Shown: positions 7,732 to 18,700, counted from the first letter of the stretch. The stretch: DNA of 64,000 nt from an uncultured Prevotella sp. (GCA_900315525.1 OMZO01000003.1:62001-126000), one strand, 5' to 3'. Notes: generated by a model from the sequence alone, not told the origin. A program made the numbers and translations.

Positions 7732-8817
7732 ATGGCAAAATCATCTACTTATTTTGGGTTGCGTCGTGGCAGTACCAAGTCCCATACGTTCAGTGTGGTT
7801 GACGGAAAACAAATCACGAAAGACCGTGTGGAGGGTTGTAAGAACCCTCGTACTCTAGCTCAGATGACCCAGCGCTGTCTGGTGGCTACCATCGGTGCCG
7901 CCTATTCAGGCATGAAGTGCATCTGCGACCACTCGTTCGAAGATCTGACGGCAGGCATGCAGTGTATGCGTAAGTTCATGCACGAAAACCTGAAGCAGAT
8001 TCGTATTAACATGGAGTATGGTAACAGCTTCTATGGTTATTGTAAGTTCCAAGAGTCATCGCTTGTACCCGGCAGTTACATCATCTCGAGTGGAAGCCTA
8101 CCAAAACCACTCGCCAATGCTATGATTGAAAGTGTCGATGCAACCAGCGGAAAAGTGACGCTGCTATTGGTCTCAACGACCAACGGAACCTTTGCAGAGG
8201 TGGCAGAGGCGATGGGCTGTAAGTTGTTCGGCGATATGTGCACTGTAGCATTGATGTATCCGAAGGCTGACGGCAGCTACGGTTTCGGTGCAGTACGCTT
8301 CACTTACAAGAGCGGAGAATCTGTGCTGGAGTCATTGGCCGTTGCAGTCATTGGCGACATTGACAGTGTCGTTCCTTCGTTCACGGCCAATGCGCTGAAG
8401 GTTGAGGTGCGGGTGGCTTACAAATTGGATGCTGGTGCAAATGCAGAGAAGACGTATCTGACGGCCATCACCTCACGTAGTGTGAACGGGAGTTGGCTGC
8501 GTAGTCCTGCTCAGTTCAATGTTCAAGATGCCACGCCAACCTTTGCAGCCGCCATCTCCACCTATCCTATCGGGCAGGAGCGCTTCTTGAATGGCAATGA
8601 TGTCTCCGTTGCGGCATCTGCAATAGCACAGCAAGGTGAGGACAACAGCTCGAATTCGCAGGGCTCAGACTCACAGAGCGGTGGCACCGACACTGGCGGC
8701 GGCAGCGCGGGTGGTGGCTCTTCGACAGGCTCAGAGACCGCGGGTGGCGGCAGCGACAACACTGGTGGGGATCCGCAGAATCCCGGTGGCGGGGATGATG
8801 GGCTTGACCAGGATTAG
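7732..8817 (+). CDS. DUF6266-like protein with Gly/Ser-rich tail
   Basis: The 361-residue product starts MAKSSTYFGLRRGSTKSHTF, followed by DGKQITKDRV and NPRTLAQMTQR. This pattern of G, DGK and NPxTxxQxxxR recalls the DUF6266 proteins abundant in Bacteroidetes, whose function is unknown. The central part (about 90-290) is beta-rich with repeated VTLLLVS / ALKVEVRVAY strands, which would suit a self-assembling or surface protein. There is no signal peptide. The last 60 residues are low-complexity Gly/Ser/Asp with many GGG runs. It has its own strong promoter and long leader and stands alone. Family assignment is tentative. Confidence 0.65.
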   Translation: MAKSSTYFGLRRGSTKSHTFSVVDGKQITKDRVEGCKNPRTLAQMTQRCLVATIGAAYSGMKCICDHSFEDLTAGMQCMRKFMHENLKQIRINMEYGNSFYGYCKFQESSLVPGSYIISSGSLPKPLANAMIESVDATSGKVTLLLVSTTNGTFAEVAEAMGCKLFGDMCTVALMYPKADGSYGFGAVRFTYKSGESVLESLAVAVIGDIDSVVPSFTANALKVEVRVAYKLDAGANAEKTYLTAITSRSVNGSWLRSPAQFNVQDATPTFAAAISTYPIGQERFLNGNDVSVAASAIAQQGEDNSSNSQGSDSQSGGTDTGGGSAGGGSSTGSETAGGGSDNTGGDPQNPGGGDDGLDQD

Positions 8818-8828
8818 GACATAAAGAA

Positions 8829-8863
8829 CCCCGGGATAGAGAAACGCTTTTCTCGTCCCGGGG
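8829..8863. terminator. GC-rich hairpin terminator
   Basis: CCCCGGGA (8829-8836) pairs with TCCCGGGG (8856-8863), with further pairing of GAGAAA and TTTCTC inside. The T-rich side (TTCTTTAT) follows on the minus strand, so it fits best as the end of minus-strand RNA from the GH10 gene, and it may also stop the plus-strand gene. Confidence 0.7.
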
Positions 8864-8930
8864 TAGGAAAAACTACTAACTACTAATATAACTAAAACAA
8901 TTTGATGACTTTTATCTTTTAACTCTGGTG

Positions 8931-8938
8931 CAAAGGTA
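8931..8938 (-). promoter_or_regulatory. Possible -7 box upstream of a small minus-strand RNA
   Basis: TACCTTTG on the minus strand, followed by an AT-rich leader and the hairpin at 8829-8863. No clear -33 box. Confidence 0.3.
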
Positions 8939-9033
8939 CGACGAAAAAATGAAACACACTTGCTATATTGTTACATTTACTTTCGATTTTGTTTCATACC
9001 TTTGGAAATGAACGATTTTTGCTATAAATTGTT

Positions 9034-11199
9034 CTATTTGAACAGCAGAGGAGCCATCTCACGCAGGCTTCTACGCCATGTCAGGAACTCATGAGCGGTG
9101 CCTTCTGAGACATATCCGTGGGCATTGAAGCCTGCCTCTTTCAGTCTGGCTGTCGATTCCATGATGGCCTCGGGGCGCTCCTTTGAGCCACAGCTCTGGA
9201 AGATCATGCGCACCTGCTTGGCGTCCTTGATATCCTGGGGCTCGTACTGACCACCACTGAGCAGACCATAGTATCCGAACACCTCGGGGCGACGCAGTGT
9301 GATGAGCTTTGTCTCGAAACCTCCCATCGACAAGCCTGCCATCGCACGATTCCACTTGTCGGCCTTTGTCAGGAAGTTGGCATCGATATAGGGTACCAGC
9401 TCATCGACGAGCACCTTCTCAAATTCTTCTGCTGTGAACTTGTTGAGTCCACCGAACTTAACGTCGTTGGTCATGCCGTAGGTCATCACGACGATAAACG
9501 GTTGGATCTTGCCCTCGGCAATCAGATTGTCCATAATCAGACCTGCACAACCTTGTACTGGCCAGCTGGTCTCGTTCTCACCCCAACCGTGCTGCAGGTA
9601 GAGCACTGGGAAGCGCTGCTGCTTGCCTTTCACGAGTTTGCCGTATGTTGGCGGGGTATATACGAAAGCGCGCTTTACCTCACCAGTGCTCTTCGAGGGG
9701 AAGAGTACCTGTTGCAGGTTGCCGTGGGCTACGTCCATGCGGTTCTGGTAGAAGTCCTGATCGGGAGCGGGAATCTCAATACCGCTTTCCCAACGGCAGG
9801 AGCCGAAGAAATTGCCTGTGCCGGGATCGTTCACCACGCCACCGTCGATGGTGAGGTGATAGTAGTGGAAACCAGGATCCATCGGACCTTCAGTTGTGCC
9901 GACCCATACGCCGTTCTTGTCTTTGCGCAGTACGGTGCCGCCACGTCCACCAAGGCCGAGGCTGACAATCACTGACTTGGCATCGGGAGCCACCACGCGG
10001 AAACGTGCATAGCCTTCGGAATTCACCATCGGGTATTCCTGTCCAGGCTGGTTCAGCACGTTCGGGCGGAAGTCTTCCTTCGGTGTGATGTTATCCATGG
10101 CTGCATCGAAGTTCTTGATGACAAAATAAGAGCGCTTCGGCTTATAGTTTACGTCGAAAGGCAGCGGATGGTTATTCACACCGAGCCATGAGTCCTTGTC
10201 GCCGAGGTTCCAGAAAGTCACGTTGTCAATCACGTCCTTATGCTTGCGGAAGATCTTGAAGATACGGTTGTACTGGTCTTCCTGCAGGGTTGCGATATAG
10301 GGCGCCTGAGGTTTGGCCTCACCGCGGGCGAACATCAACTGACCACCACTTTCGGTGTTGGTACGCAGGTCGAGTTCAGTGATGTGGATATGCTTCACGA
10401 GCTCAGAGAAACGGCTGATGGCTTTGTCGAGCTGCTCCTCGTCGGGGAAATAGATATTATAGTGTCCCTGCATACCGATACCATCGATGGGCACACCAGC
10501 GTCTTTCATCTTCTTCACCATATTATAGATACGTTCGCGCTTGCCGGGATCCACGGTACTGTAATCGTTGTAGAACAACTGTACATCAGGATCAGCCTCA
10601 CGGGCAAACTCGAAAGCCTTGGCGATGAACTCGTCGCCACAAAGCTTGAAAGCAGTGCTCTGGCGATAGGGGCTGGCATTAGGACCGAACATCATGTTAT
10701 CATCGGCAATGGCCTCGTTCACCACGTCCCAGGCATAGATGATGTCCTTGTAACGGGTTACTACTGTATGGATATGGTCGCGCAGACGCTGGTAGAACAC
10801 TTCTTTCTTCACAGGCTTGCCTTTCTTGTCCTTGAACATCCAGTCGGCAAACTGTGCATGCCAGCAGAGGTTATGTCCACGGAGCTTGATGCCGTTCTGG
10901 CGGCAGAAGTCTGCGATGCTATCGGCAGCGCCGAAGTTCCATACGCCTTCTGCAGGGTGCATCTCGCCTACCTTCATGTCGTTTTCAGCAGTGATGCTGT
11001 TGAACTCCTTCTTGATAAGGGCAACCTGCTCAGGGATTTGAATGTTGTACTTGTTGACGGCTACTCCAATGGTGAAGTAGTCCTTATAGGTATCTTTCAT
11101 ACCTAATGCGGCATTTGGGTCGGCGGGCTGTCCCCACTGTGCCCACGTGCAAGTACTGCTGATGGCAAGTAATGCCAGCGTAAAGATGGTTTTCTTCAT
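9034..11199 (-). CDS. Secreted GH10 endoxylanase - CE1 feruloyl esterase fusion
   Basis: This 721-residue bifunctional enzyme has a signal peptide ending near TWAQ. A GH10 barrel spans about 25-370, with acid/base E162 in DVVNEA and nucleophile E275 in ITELDLR. Next comes a CBM48-like E-set domain (about 385-480, ARFRVVAPDAKSV). A CE1 esterase (about 490-721) follows with S624 in AGLSMGG and H703 in GTAHEF. The plan matches Xyn10D-Fae1A of Prevotella ruminicola, which cuts xylan and frees ferulate. The fusion lets one protein remove side esters and cut the exposed backbone. It is last in the minus-strand xylan locus and has its own TAACTTTG box at 11243-11250, 43 bases from the ATG. Confidence 0.95.
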   Translation of the reverse strand: MKKTIFTLALLAISSTCTWAQWGQPADPNAALGMKDTYKDYFTIGVAVNKYNIQIPEQVALIKKEFNSITAENDMKVGEMHPAEGVWNFGAADSIADFCRQNGIKLRGHNLCWHAQFADWMFKDKKGKPVKKEVFYQRLRDHIHTVVTRYKDIIYAWDVVNEAIADDNMMFGPNASPYRQSTAFKLCGDEFIAKAFEFAREADPDVQLFYNDYSTVDPGKRERIYNMVKKMKDAGVPIDGIGMQGHYNIYFPDEEQLDKAISRFSELVKHIHITELDLRTNTESGGQLMFARGEAKPQAPYIATLQEDQYNRIFKIFRKHKDVIDNVTFWNLGDKDSWLGVNNHPLPFDVNYKPKRSYFVIKNFDAAMDNITPKEDFRPNVLNQPGQEYPMVNSEGYARFRVVAPDAKSVIVSLGLGGRGGTVLRKDKNGVWVGTTEGPMDPGFHYYHLTIDGGVVNDPGTGNFFGSCRWESGIEIPAPDQDFYQNRMDVAHGNLQQVLFPSKSTGEVKRAFVYTPPTYGKLVKGKQQRFPVLYLQHGWGENETSWPVQGCAGLIMDNLIAEGKIQPFIVVMTYGMTNDVKFGGLNKFTAEEFEKVLVDELVPYIDANFLTKADKWNRAMAGLSMGGFETKLITLRRPEVFGYYGLLSGGQYEPQDIKDAKQVRMIFQSCGSKERPEAIMESTARLKEAGFNAHGYVSEGTAHEFLTWRRSLREMAPLLFK

Positions 11200-11242
11200 T
11201 TTAATGTCTGGTTTTTATGTTAATGACAATTTTATCCGGCTG

Positions 11243-11250
11243 CAAAGTTA
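11243..11250 (-). promoter_or_regulatory. -7 box before GH10-CE1
   Basis: TAACTTTG on the minus strand in the 112-base gap after GH115. No matching -33 box, so activation or read-through from the SusCD operon is likely. Confidence 0.5.
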
Positions 11251-11311
11251 CGAATAATTTTCGAGTTGTGCATGCCTATATGTAACATATATTTTGCCGT
11301 ATGTTACATCC

Positions 11312-13897
11312 TCACTCGATGGCTATGCGCTGTATCATGACCCCCGGGTCGCCGGTAAAGAGTGTGACGGTATGATTCGTCTTTCCAGCCTCAAGCGGAA
11401 GGCGTAGCCTGAGAGTGGTCTCGTTGCGCATTACCTGGTCTTTCCAGTGTCGGGAGTATTCAGTGAAGAGATTGTCTGCCAGCTGGGGCTTGCCGCCGTC
11501 GATGGCTATGCCAAGTTTGTTGCCTCGCCCCTTGAAGAGCGGCCAGGTGGGGACCACAGACAACAGTACGCAAACACTGTCGCAGCCGGCTGTGCTGAAG
11601 GTGTAGCTGACATGTGGACTCTGCGAGGAGGCTACATCGAATACATTGTCGGTAGGTGATAGTAGCTGTATGACCTTCCAGTCTCGTCCGATGCCGTGAA
11701 TGATGCGGATGCCGTCGGACATTTCTGTTGGGGTTGTCAGGTCGAGGATGTGGGGAAGCAGGGTGCGGCGGGGGGATGAGAGGATGGCGGGGACGCCCTC
11801 GCCCTCGTAGGGATTGAGGGTGACAGGCGGCATTGTCTGATAGAGAGAGCACCAGCCTGTGGGGAGCATCATCATTGCATGCCACTTGCCGTCGCACTGG
11901 CAGTTGTAGCGGTTGTTGAGGGTCTGGATGCTGTCGTAGGCCAGTGCCGACTGGCGTGCGGCCCAGTTGGCGCCCTCTGCATCGAGTTGCGCGGCCAGCT
12001 CGTGGTTGAGCTGTGCCATCAGGAACTTGCGGTTCATCTGGTAGGCCGCACAGATGGGGTACTCCATCAGCTGGAAGTAGGCATCGCGCGCTGACGTGGG
12101 GGCGAGGTGCATCACCGTCTCGGCAATCTCACGATAGTCGGACAGCCGCTGCTGGGCCTCGCCGGTGGCGAAGGAGAACTCGGTGTCGCGCAGTCCGCTG
12201 TGCTGGCGGTCGTCCCACTGGTATTCGTATCCCATGAATTCGGGCTTACGGCTCCAGGCAAGACGATAGTAAGTGTCGAGCATCCGTTGGAAGTCGGGCT
12301 CCAGTCTTGCGCCGAAGATGCCGGCCAGGAAATGGGCCTGGTGAGTGTTGGCACGATCATGGTCGAAAGCCTCGAAGTTCCAGGCCATGTCCATAAAGGT
12401 CTGTATGCCCAGTTCCATCGGCTTGATGTCGCCCACGTTGAGCAGCCAGTAGCGGTCTGCCCCGGTTTCGTAGGCCTTCTTCAGTTCCTCGTACATGAGA
12501 GCGGGCGGGGTGGTGTTGAGCCACAGGTAATCGTGGGGCGCACCGAGATAGGAGAGGTGATAATAGACCCCGGAGTGTCCGCTGCGTTGCTGTTCCTGTG
12601 GCGAGGCTACACGTTTCATGTAGCCGTAGTTGTCGTCCACCCAGACGAGTGTGACATCGTCGGGCACCTGGAGACCGTCTTCATAGATGTCCATTGTCTC
12701 CTTGTAAGGCACGAAGATCTGGGGAATGTCTGCCGCCGGCCTGCCGGTATGCTTTTCTAGAAGGCGGCGCTGTGAGGCGACGACTTCTTCGAGGAGCGAC
12801 ACGCGCCGGGTTCTTGGGATGTTGCCTTGCAGGCCTGTGTCGTGTAGTCCCCGCATGGCCACGGTGTAGATATTTTCGAACCGGGCAGCCTCGGAGAGCC
12901 GGCTGTCCCACTTGCGGCAGATGGCCTCACCGTTGGTTTCATAGTTCCACTCACCGTCTGTCTCGGAGTTCCACTCACTCTTGGCAGCATTGTTCAGTAG
13001 TAGCGGCTCGCAATGTGAAGTGGTGATGATGATGCCGAAGGAGTCGGCCACGAGTTTGTTGTCGGGGTGGGCATAGAAAGCGCCGGTACATGGGTGCATA
13101 GCGGGGGCGAGCATGTTGGCCTTTAGACGGAGCAGGAGTTCACAGACACGGGCATACGTCTTGGGGCCGATGTCGCCGAGCTGGCGCTCATAGTTGGTAG
13201 CGGCCCAAGGCTTCAGGCCCCAGTCCTCATCATTAATGAAGATTCCACGGTACTTCACAGAGGGCTGGCGAGAGGTAAAGTCAGCCTCTACGTAGGCCGT
13301 CTTCCGCCGGGCGACGGGTACATCGGCCCACCAGTACCAGGGCGAGACCCCTAAGGCCTCGGAGAGTGACAGCACCCCATAGGCTGTGCCCCGACGGTCG
13401 CTGCCCACGATGTAGAGTCGGTCGGCAGCCTTCTTGATGAGGAACTGCTCCCATCCGCCCCTAATGGCTGTGACATCGAGACGGTGGCAGGCGACAGCCT
13501 CGTCGATGAGTGGACTGTGGCCCAGGGTGCCGACGACGATGGCGGGGGAGGGGGAAAGTGTATCTTGCACAGCGGGTTGTGGCATGAGGAGCCGGGGCTG
13601 GATGCCCGTGACGCGGCAGATGTCGTTGCAAAGTAGCCGGGCTGCCTTATGGACCACTATGGGTTCGTCGTGGGCGACACATATCGTGGCGACCTCAGTG
13701 CCGGTGAAAAGCGGGAAACCGCCTGGGCGGTCGAGGATGCGGAGCTGGCCGGGGACGGATTGAGCCTGGGCCCTGCTGCCGGAAACCCGGGACGGGTCGC
13801 TCCATGCTGGCAGCACGGAGAACACGGCGCACAAAACAAGAATATGGCGCGTAATCGCTACGCACCATATCCTCGATAACTTACTATCTACGTTCAT
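11312..13897 (-). CDS. GH115 alpha-glucuronidase, secreted
   Basis: This 861-residue enzyme has a signal peptide near residues 18-33. GH115 hallmarks are a GH67-like N-terminal domain (AARLLCNDICRVTG), GSDRRGTAYGVLSLSEALGVSP followed by WYWWADVPV, KYRGIFINDEDWGLKPW, and later VTLVWVDDNYGYM and WLLNVGDIKPMELG. A beta C-terminal domain ends the protein. The family removes (4-O-methyl-)glucuronic acid from internal xylose units of xylan. It starts 29 bases after the SusD stop, so it belongs to the SusCD transcript. A second GH115 (29427-31934) differs enough to suggest a different substrate position. The DNA is markedly GC-rich here. Confidence 0.92.
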   Translation of the reverse strand: MNVDSKLSRIWCVAITRHILVLCAVFSVLPAWSDPSRVSGSRAQAQSVPGQLRILDRPGGFPLFTGTEVATICVAHDEPIVVHKAARLLCNDICRVTGIQPRLLMPQPAVQDTLSPSPAIVVGTLGHSPLIDEAVACHRLDVTAIRGGWEQFLIKKAADRLYIVGSDRRGTAYGVLSLSEALGVSPWYWWADVPVARRKTAYVEADFTSRQPSVKYRGIFINDEDWGLKPWAATNYERQLGDIGPKTYARVCELLLRLKANMLAPAMHPCTGAFYAHPDNKLVADSFGIIITTSHCEPLLLNNAAKSEWNSETDGEWNYETNGEAICRKWDSRLSEAARFENIYTVAMRGLHDTGLQGNIPRTRRVSLLEEVVASQRRLLEKHTGRPAADIPQIFVPYKETMDIYEDGLQVPDDVTLVWVDDNYGYMKRVASPQEQQRSGHSGVYYHLSYLGAPHDYLWLNTTPPALMYEELKKAYETGADRYWLLNVGDIKPMELGIQTFMDMAWNFEAFDHDRANTHQAHFLAGIFGARLEPDFQRMLDTYYRLAWSRKPEFMGYEYQWDDRQHSGLRDTEFSFATGEAQQRLSDYREIAETVMHLAPTSARDAYFQLMEYPICAAYQMNRKFLMAQLNHELAAQLDAEGANWAARQSALAYDSIQTLNNRYNCQCDGKWHAMMMLPTGWCSLYQTMPPVTLNPYEGEGVPAILSSPRRTLLPHILDLTTPTEMSDGIRIIHGIGRDWKVIQLLSPTDNVFDVASSQSPHVSYTFSTAGCDSVCVLLSVVPTWPLFKGRGNKLGIAIDGGKPQLADNLFTEYSRHWKDQVMRNETTLRLRLPLEAGKTNHTVTLFTGDPGVMIQRIAIE

Positions 13898-13926
13898 TAC
13901 TAACTAACTTGACTTGTGGGAATCAA

Positions 13927-15693
13927 TCAATAGCCAGGATTCTGCTCCAGCTTGCCATCTTTGTTGGCCTGAATAGCCGACAGAGGGATGGGGAACAGGT
14001 CAAAATGGGCATCGTAGTCCTTGCCGTCGGCACTGTGGGCAGCACTGAAGTAGGGATTGTACTTCTTGATGCGCTCAGCCAGTTTGCCAGTACGGGCCAG
14101 TGTAAGACGACGCTTCTCCTCACATACAAGTTCACGGAGACGCTCATCAAGGATGAAATCAAGATCCATCTGATCGGCAGTGACCTCCTTTGCCTTTGCA
14201 CGATGGCGAAGCACGTTGATATCGGCAGCAGCCTCTGCATTCTTACCCAGTTTCACGTTTGCCTCGGCGCGTAGCAGGTAAGCCTCGGCCAGACGGAAGA
14301 AATACTGATCGGTGTATGTCTTGCCACCCGTACCGGCCAGTTGGTAGGTTGACTTATTCTGATACTGGGCATCGGGATGGTGGAATGGCGTGGTCATCTT
14401 GGTGGAGTAGCCGCACATGAAGCGGTTGGGGAGCTGCGTGGTGGCATTCACGCCGCCGCCGAAGCCAGTCTCCATAGACCAGCCCTCAGGCAACTTAGTA
14501 TGTTCGAGATCGAAGTAGCCGTCGGGCATGGCAGCAGCCAGCTCAGGACGATCCTGCAGCACGTTCTGGCGGTGAATCTTGAAGCGACGGGGCCAGTTGT
14601 ACTCAGAATTACGCATATCGTCGAAGTCGTCGGCCCAGATGCCATTGTACAGGTGGTCGACGGCATAGTGGGTACCGATGCCACGGCCACCGGTCATGTC
14701 GCCGATAGGCCAGTCGAAGAGTTGGACCTTCGTGCCGTCGGGTGCGATGAGCTGGAACTTATCCACCTGCGGGGCGAAGAAACGCTCACCCCAGAAACTG
14801 CCGGGATTCCAGAAGAAGTGGCTGGTGTTGTTACCACCACCGTCAACGTTAGTCTCGAACTGGATGACCCATACACCTTCGGTATTGCCTGAGGTGCGGT
14901 TCTGGTTGTTCGGACGGAACAGGTCGTAGAACACGTCGCCATCCTCCTTGGCCTGTGAGCCGAAACGCTCGGTCATGAGGGCAAGGTTAGGATTGCTGAT
15001 GACAGCCGAGGCGGCATTGGCAGCCTTGTCATTGGCACCTGTAGCCAGATAGACCTCTGAAAGCAGCATATTGGCAGCAGGCTTGCTGATTTCACCGTCT
15101 TTCACTGTGTTAATCTCGGGCAGGTTGGCTGCGGCAAACTCCAGATCCTCTATGACCTGTGCCCACACCTTGTCCTTCGACTCGCGTGTGTAGTCGGTCT
15201 TAGGTGCAGTCACCTCCTCCGTCTGAAGGGGCACGTCGCCATAGAGCAGAACCAGCGTGCGATAGCCTAAGGCCCGGAAGAAACGGCCCTTAGCCTCGAA
15301 TTCTTTCTTCTGGTCGTCAGTCAGGGCCGTAGCAGAAGGCAGGCGGCTGATGATGGTGTTGGCCTGGGCGATAAGCTTATAGTTCTCATCCCAGTAGAAC
15401 TTGGCTAGGGCGCCCGATGGAGAGAAATCGGCTGTCACGTTCGACTGCAAGGGGTCTGCAGTAATCCACATATCAGCGACCTTCGAAAGGTCGGTCGTAC
15501 GGTCGTAGGTCGTATAGAACTCCTCACGCGTCAGATAGTAGAGCTCAGTGACTGAAGCGTCGAAGTCAGCTTTCGTATTGTATGAGTTGGATGCCGAATT
15601 AAAGTCGAGGGCTTTCTCCTCCAGGAACTTGTCTTCGTTACACCCGGTCAGCATCAGCGCTGACAAAATGGTGAATAAAATTATTTTTTTCAT
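13927..15693 (-). CDS. SusD/RagB-family glycan-binding lipoprotein (xylan locus)
   Basis: This 588-residue outer-membrane lipoprotein captures oligosaccharides and closes over the SusC pore. The start at 15693 gives a short signal peptide with lipobox LTGC18 (MKKIILFTILSALMLTGC). Mature TPR-like SusD features follow: an ALTDDQKKEFEAKGRFFRAL helix region, PLQTEEVTAPKTDYTRES, and the usual C-terminal LDFILDERLRELVCEEKRR and ending QNPGY. It lies 12 bases after SusC, in the same operon, and upstream of GH115. A binder of xylo-oligosaccharides is expected from the neighbours. Confidence 0.95.
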   Translation of the reverse strand: MKKIILFTILSALMLTGCNEDKFLEEKALDFNSASNSYNTKADFDASVTELYYLTREEFYTTYDRTTDLSKVADMWITADPLQSNVTADFSPSGALAKFYWDENYKLIAQANTIISRLPSATALTDDQKKEFEAKGRFFRALGYRTLVLLYGDVPLQTEEVTAPKTDYTRESKDKVWAQVIEDLEFAAANLPEINTVKDGEISKPAANMLLSEVYLATGANDKAANAASAVISNPNLALMTERFGSQAKEDGDVFYDLFRPNNQNRTSGNTEGVWVIQFETNVDGGGNNTSHFFWNPGSFWGERFFAPQVDKFQLIAPDGTKVQLFDWPIGDMTGGRGIGTHYAVDHLYNGIWADDFDDMRNSEYNWPRRFKIHRQNVLQDRPELAAAMPDGYFDLEHTKLPEGWSMETGFGGGVNATTQLPNRFMCGYSTKMTTPFHHPDAQYQNKSTYQLAGTGGKTYTDQYFFRLAEAYLLRAEANVKLGKNAEAAADINVLRHRAKAKEVTADQMDLDFILDERLRELVCEEKRRLTLARTGKLAERIKKYNPYFSAAHSADGKDYDAHFDLFPIPLSAIQANKDGKLEQNPGY

Positions 15694-15705
15694 GTGTAAT
15701 GGCAA

Positions 15706-18700
15706 TTAAAGATTGATATTGATACCAAATGTCACACTCTTCATGACAGGTCGGTCGGCATAGCCGCTACCGGTCATTCGGTTCTGACCGTTAATGTCCT
15801 GATAGGTAATGTTGGGCTCAGGATCCCATCCGTGCCAACCAGAGAAGGTCAGCAGGTTTTTACCACTCACATAAATGTTGATGCCGTCAATACGGATTGC
15901 CTGCATCCACTGGCGGGGCAGGTCGTAAGAGAGGGTGATGTCCTGCAGGCGGAGGAATGAGCGGTTCTCGTAACGGAAAGGATTAATGGCCGGGTTAGCA
16001 TTGTAGAGGGCATAGATACCACTGGTATTGGAGGGTGTCCAGAAGTTATCAACCTGCTCTGTCAGTCGATTGTGGCGCAGGGTGTTATCATTGACTAGCT
16101 CGGCGAAGGAGTTCTTACCCTGGAAGCTCTTGCTGCCACCAAGAACGGCATTGAGGAAGAAACTCAGGGTGAAGCCCTTGTACTTGAAACTGTTCAGCAA
16201 GCCCATGCGGACAGAAGGATCTGCCTTACCGATGATGCTGCGGTCGTTCTCATCGATCTTGCCGTCGTTGTTGATATCCACGATGCGGTAGTTTCCTGGA
16301 TGATAACCTTCGGGGATATTGTCACCCACCTGCCAGATACCGTCGATGGTATAGTCGTAGATAGCGGAGAGCGACTCGCCGATGAACAGTGAAGAGGAAG
16401 TGAGGTCATCTTCCTGGCCATCGCCGTTTGTATCGAGACCTGACAGCTTGTTGATCTTATTGCTATTCGTAGAGAGGTTGAACATAGAGGTCCACTCGAA
16501 GTCCTTGGTCTGGATGTTACGCGTGTTGATGGTGATTTCAAAACCATTGTTTTGGATTTCGCCGACATTGGACATGATAGAGGTGAAACCTGTGATAGAA
16601 GGAATCTGAACTGCGTAGAGCAGATCCTTTGTCTTGGTGGTATAGTACTCGATGTTACCAGTGATGCGGTTGTTGAACAGAGCGAAGTCAAGACCAAAGT
16701 TGAAGCCAGAGGTCTTCTCCCACTTCAGGTCGTTGTTGGCCAAAGAGGCAAGCTCTTGGCGCATGGCTCCTGAGACACCATCGCCGAAGATATAGCCGAT
16801 GGAAGAATTAACCTTTGCCAGTGAAGAGTAGCGTGAGGTCTGGTTACCGCTCATACCCCAGCCAGCGCGAAGCTTCAGGTAGTCCAGTTGAGGTACTTTG
16901 AACCACTTCTCGTTTGAGATCACCCAGCCAAGTGCAACAGAGGGGAACACAGCCGACTTGTTGTTAGAAGAGAAGCCAGAGAAGCCATCACGACGTACGG
17001 TGGCAGTCACCATGTAGCGGGTGTCGTAGGAGTAGTTGACACGAGCCATCTGGTAGAGCAGTGTCTCCAGCCAGGCGTCTGAGCTGGTGTTCTGGGTGGA
17101 AGCAAGTTCCAGTGAATTGTAGCCGAGCGTCATGCGCGGGAAGAGTTTGGCATCGGCAGCCGTATAGCCGTACTTACGGCGCGAGGCGCCATAGACGAGC
17201 GTGGCGCCGACGGTGTGCTTGCCAAAGTCGTTATTATAGTTCACGATGTTGTCAAGCGTCCAGTCATAATAAGTAGAGTGGTGCTTGTAAGCCTGACCAT
17301 TGCTGTTTTCGGCAAACTCGCTGGAATAGTGGTGCTCGCCGATGCGATAGTTGTTACCAAAGTTGATGCGGTAGGTAAGTCCCTTTAGCGGCAACTGCAC
17401 TTCACCATAGATATTGGCGAAGAACTGGTTAGTGCGGTCGTAGTCGTCCACCAGTGAACCATGATACGGGTTCTCACGTGCATCGTGAGCAGGGTAATGG
17501 TTCATGTTGCCATTCTCGTCATAGGGGCGTGTCAAGGGGCTGCACTCGATGAGGAAGGGGAGGTAGGTCTCCTGTCCGTCGCGGTTCTCAAATGAACCGA
17601 AAGCCTGGATACCTGCCTTCAGCCACTTCACTGGCTGGATGTCAAGGTTGACGCGGATAGAGTTACGGCTGTAGTCATCGTTGAGCAGATAGTTCTGCTG
17701 CTGGGTGTTGCCTAATGAAATTAAGTATGACATGGCATCGCTGCCGCCAGAAACGTTCAGCTTGTTCTCCCAAATGTATCCATTGCGGGTAAAGTCGTTC
17801 CACCAGTCGTAGTCGCCGGGGATGATATTACCCTGATCGTCGGTCATCCAGGCATCTGGCATACGGTCAGCGAGCTTGAAGGCTGGATCCTGCTGTGTGT
17901 AGCCAGACTCCTTTGTTTTAGAGAACTGCCACAGACACTCGTTGTCGAAGTTGAGCATCTCATTGCGGTTCATCGTGTGCATCTTGTGAGTAGGTGTCTG
18001 GAAGCTGTAGCTGCTTGAGAAGTTCACCTTGGCTCTTCCCTTGGCACCCTTCTTGGATGTGATGAGCAGCACACCATTGGCAGCCTGGGCACCATAGACG
18101 GCTGTGGCGGAAGCATCCTTCAGCACATCAACGCTTTCGATATCAGCAGGGTTGATACTGGAGAGGCTACCTGTATAGATGATACCATCAAGAATCACGA
18201 GCACGCTTGTATTACCAGAAATGGTGTTGGCACCACGAATAGAGAGTTCGGGATTGCCGCCTGCAGAACTGGACTGTCCGACGTTAAGTCCGGGGACTGT
18301 ACCCTGCAGCGACTGCAGCAGGTTGGTGTTCGGACTCTTCTCGAAAGCCTGGATGTTGGCCCTTGAGACAGCTCCCGTCACGTCACTCTTACGCATGGTT
18401 CCGTAACCAACGACCACGACATCGTCGAGCACGTTGTTGTCTTCACTCAATACGACTTTGATCTCGCCGTTGCCTGTCGGGGTAATCTCCTTGGTGACAT
18501 AGCCGATGTAGGATACCACGATGGTGGCATTCTGCTTGACAGAGATCTGGAAACGGCCGTCCAGGTTGGTGACGGTTCCGTTGGTCGTACCTTTCTCAAC
18601 GATTGAGGCACCGATGACAGGTTCCTCGTCTGCCGCTGAAATCACAATGCCGCGCAGCACGTTCTGTGCAAGCGCACCAACTACACTCAGCAAGAGCATG

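Noticed and set aside
8996-9003. TACCTTTG on the plus strand as a promoter into the end of GH10
   Set aside because: No -33 box, and it would only make antisense RNA over a gene end.
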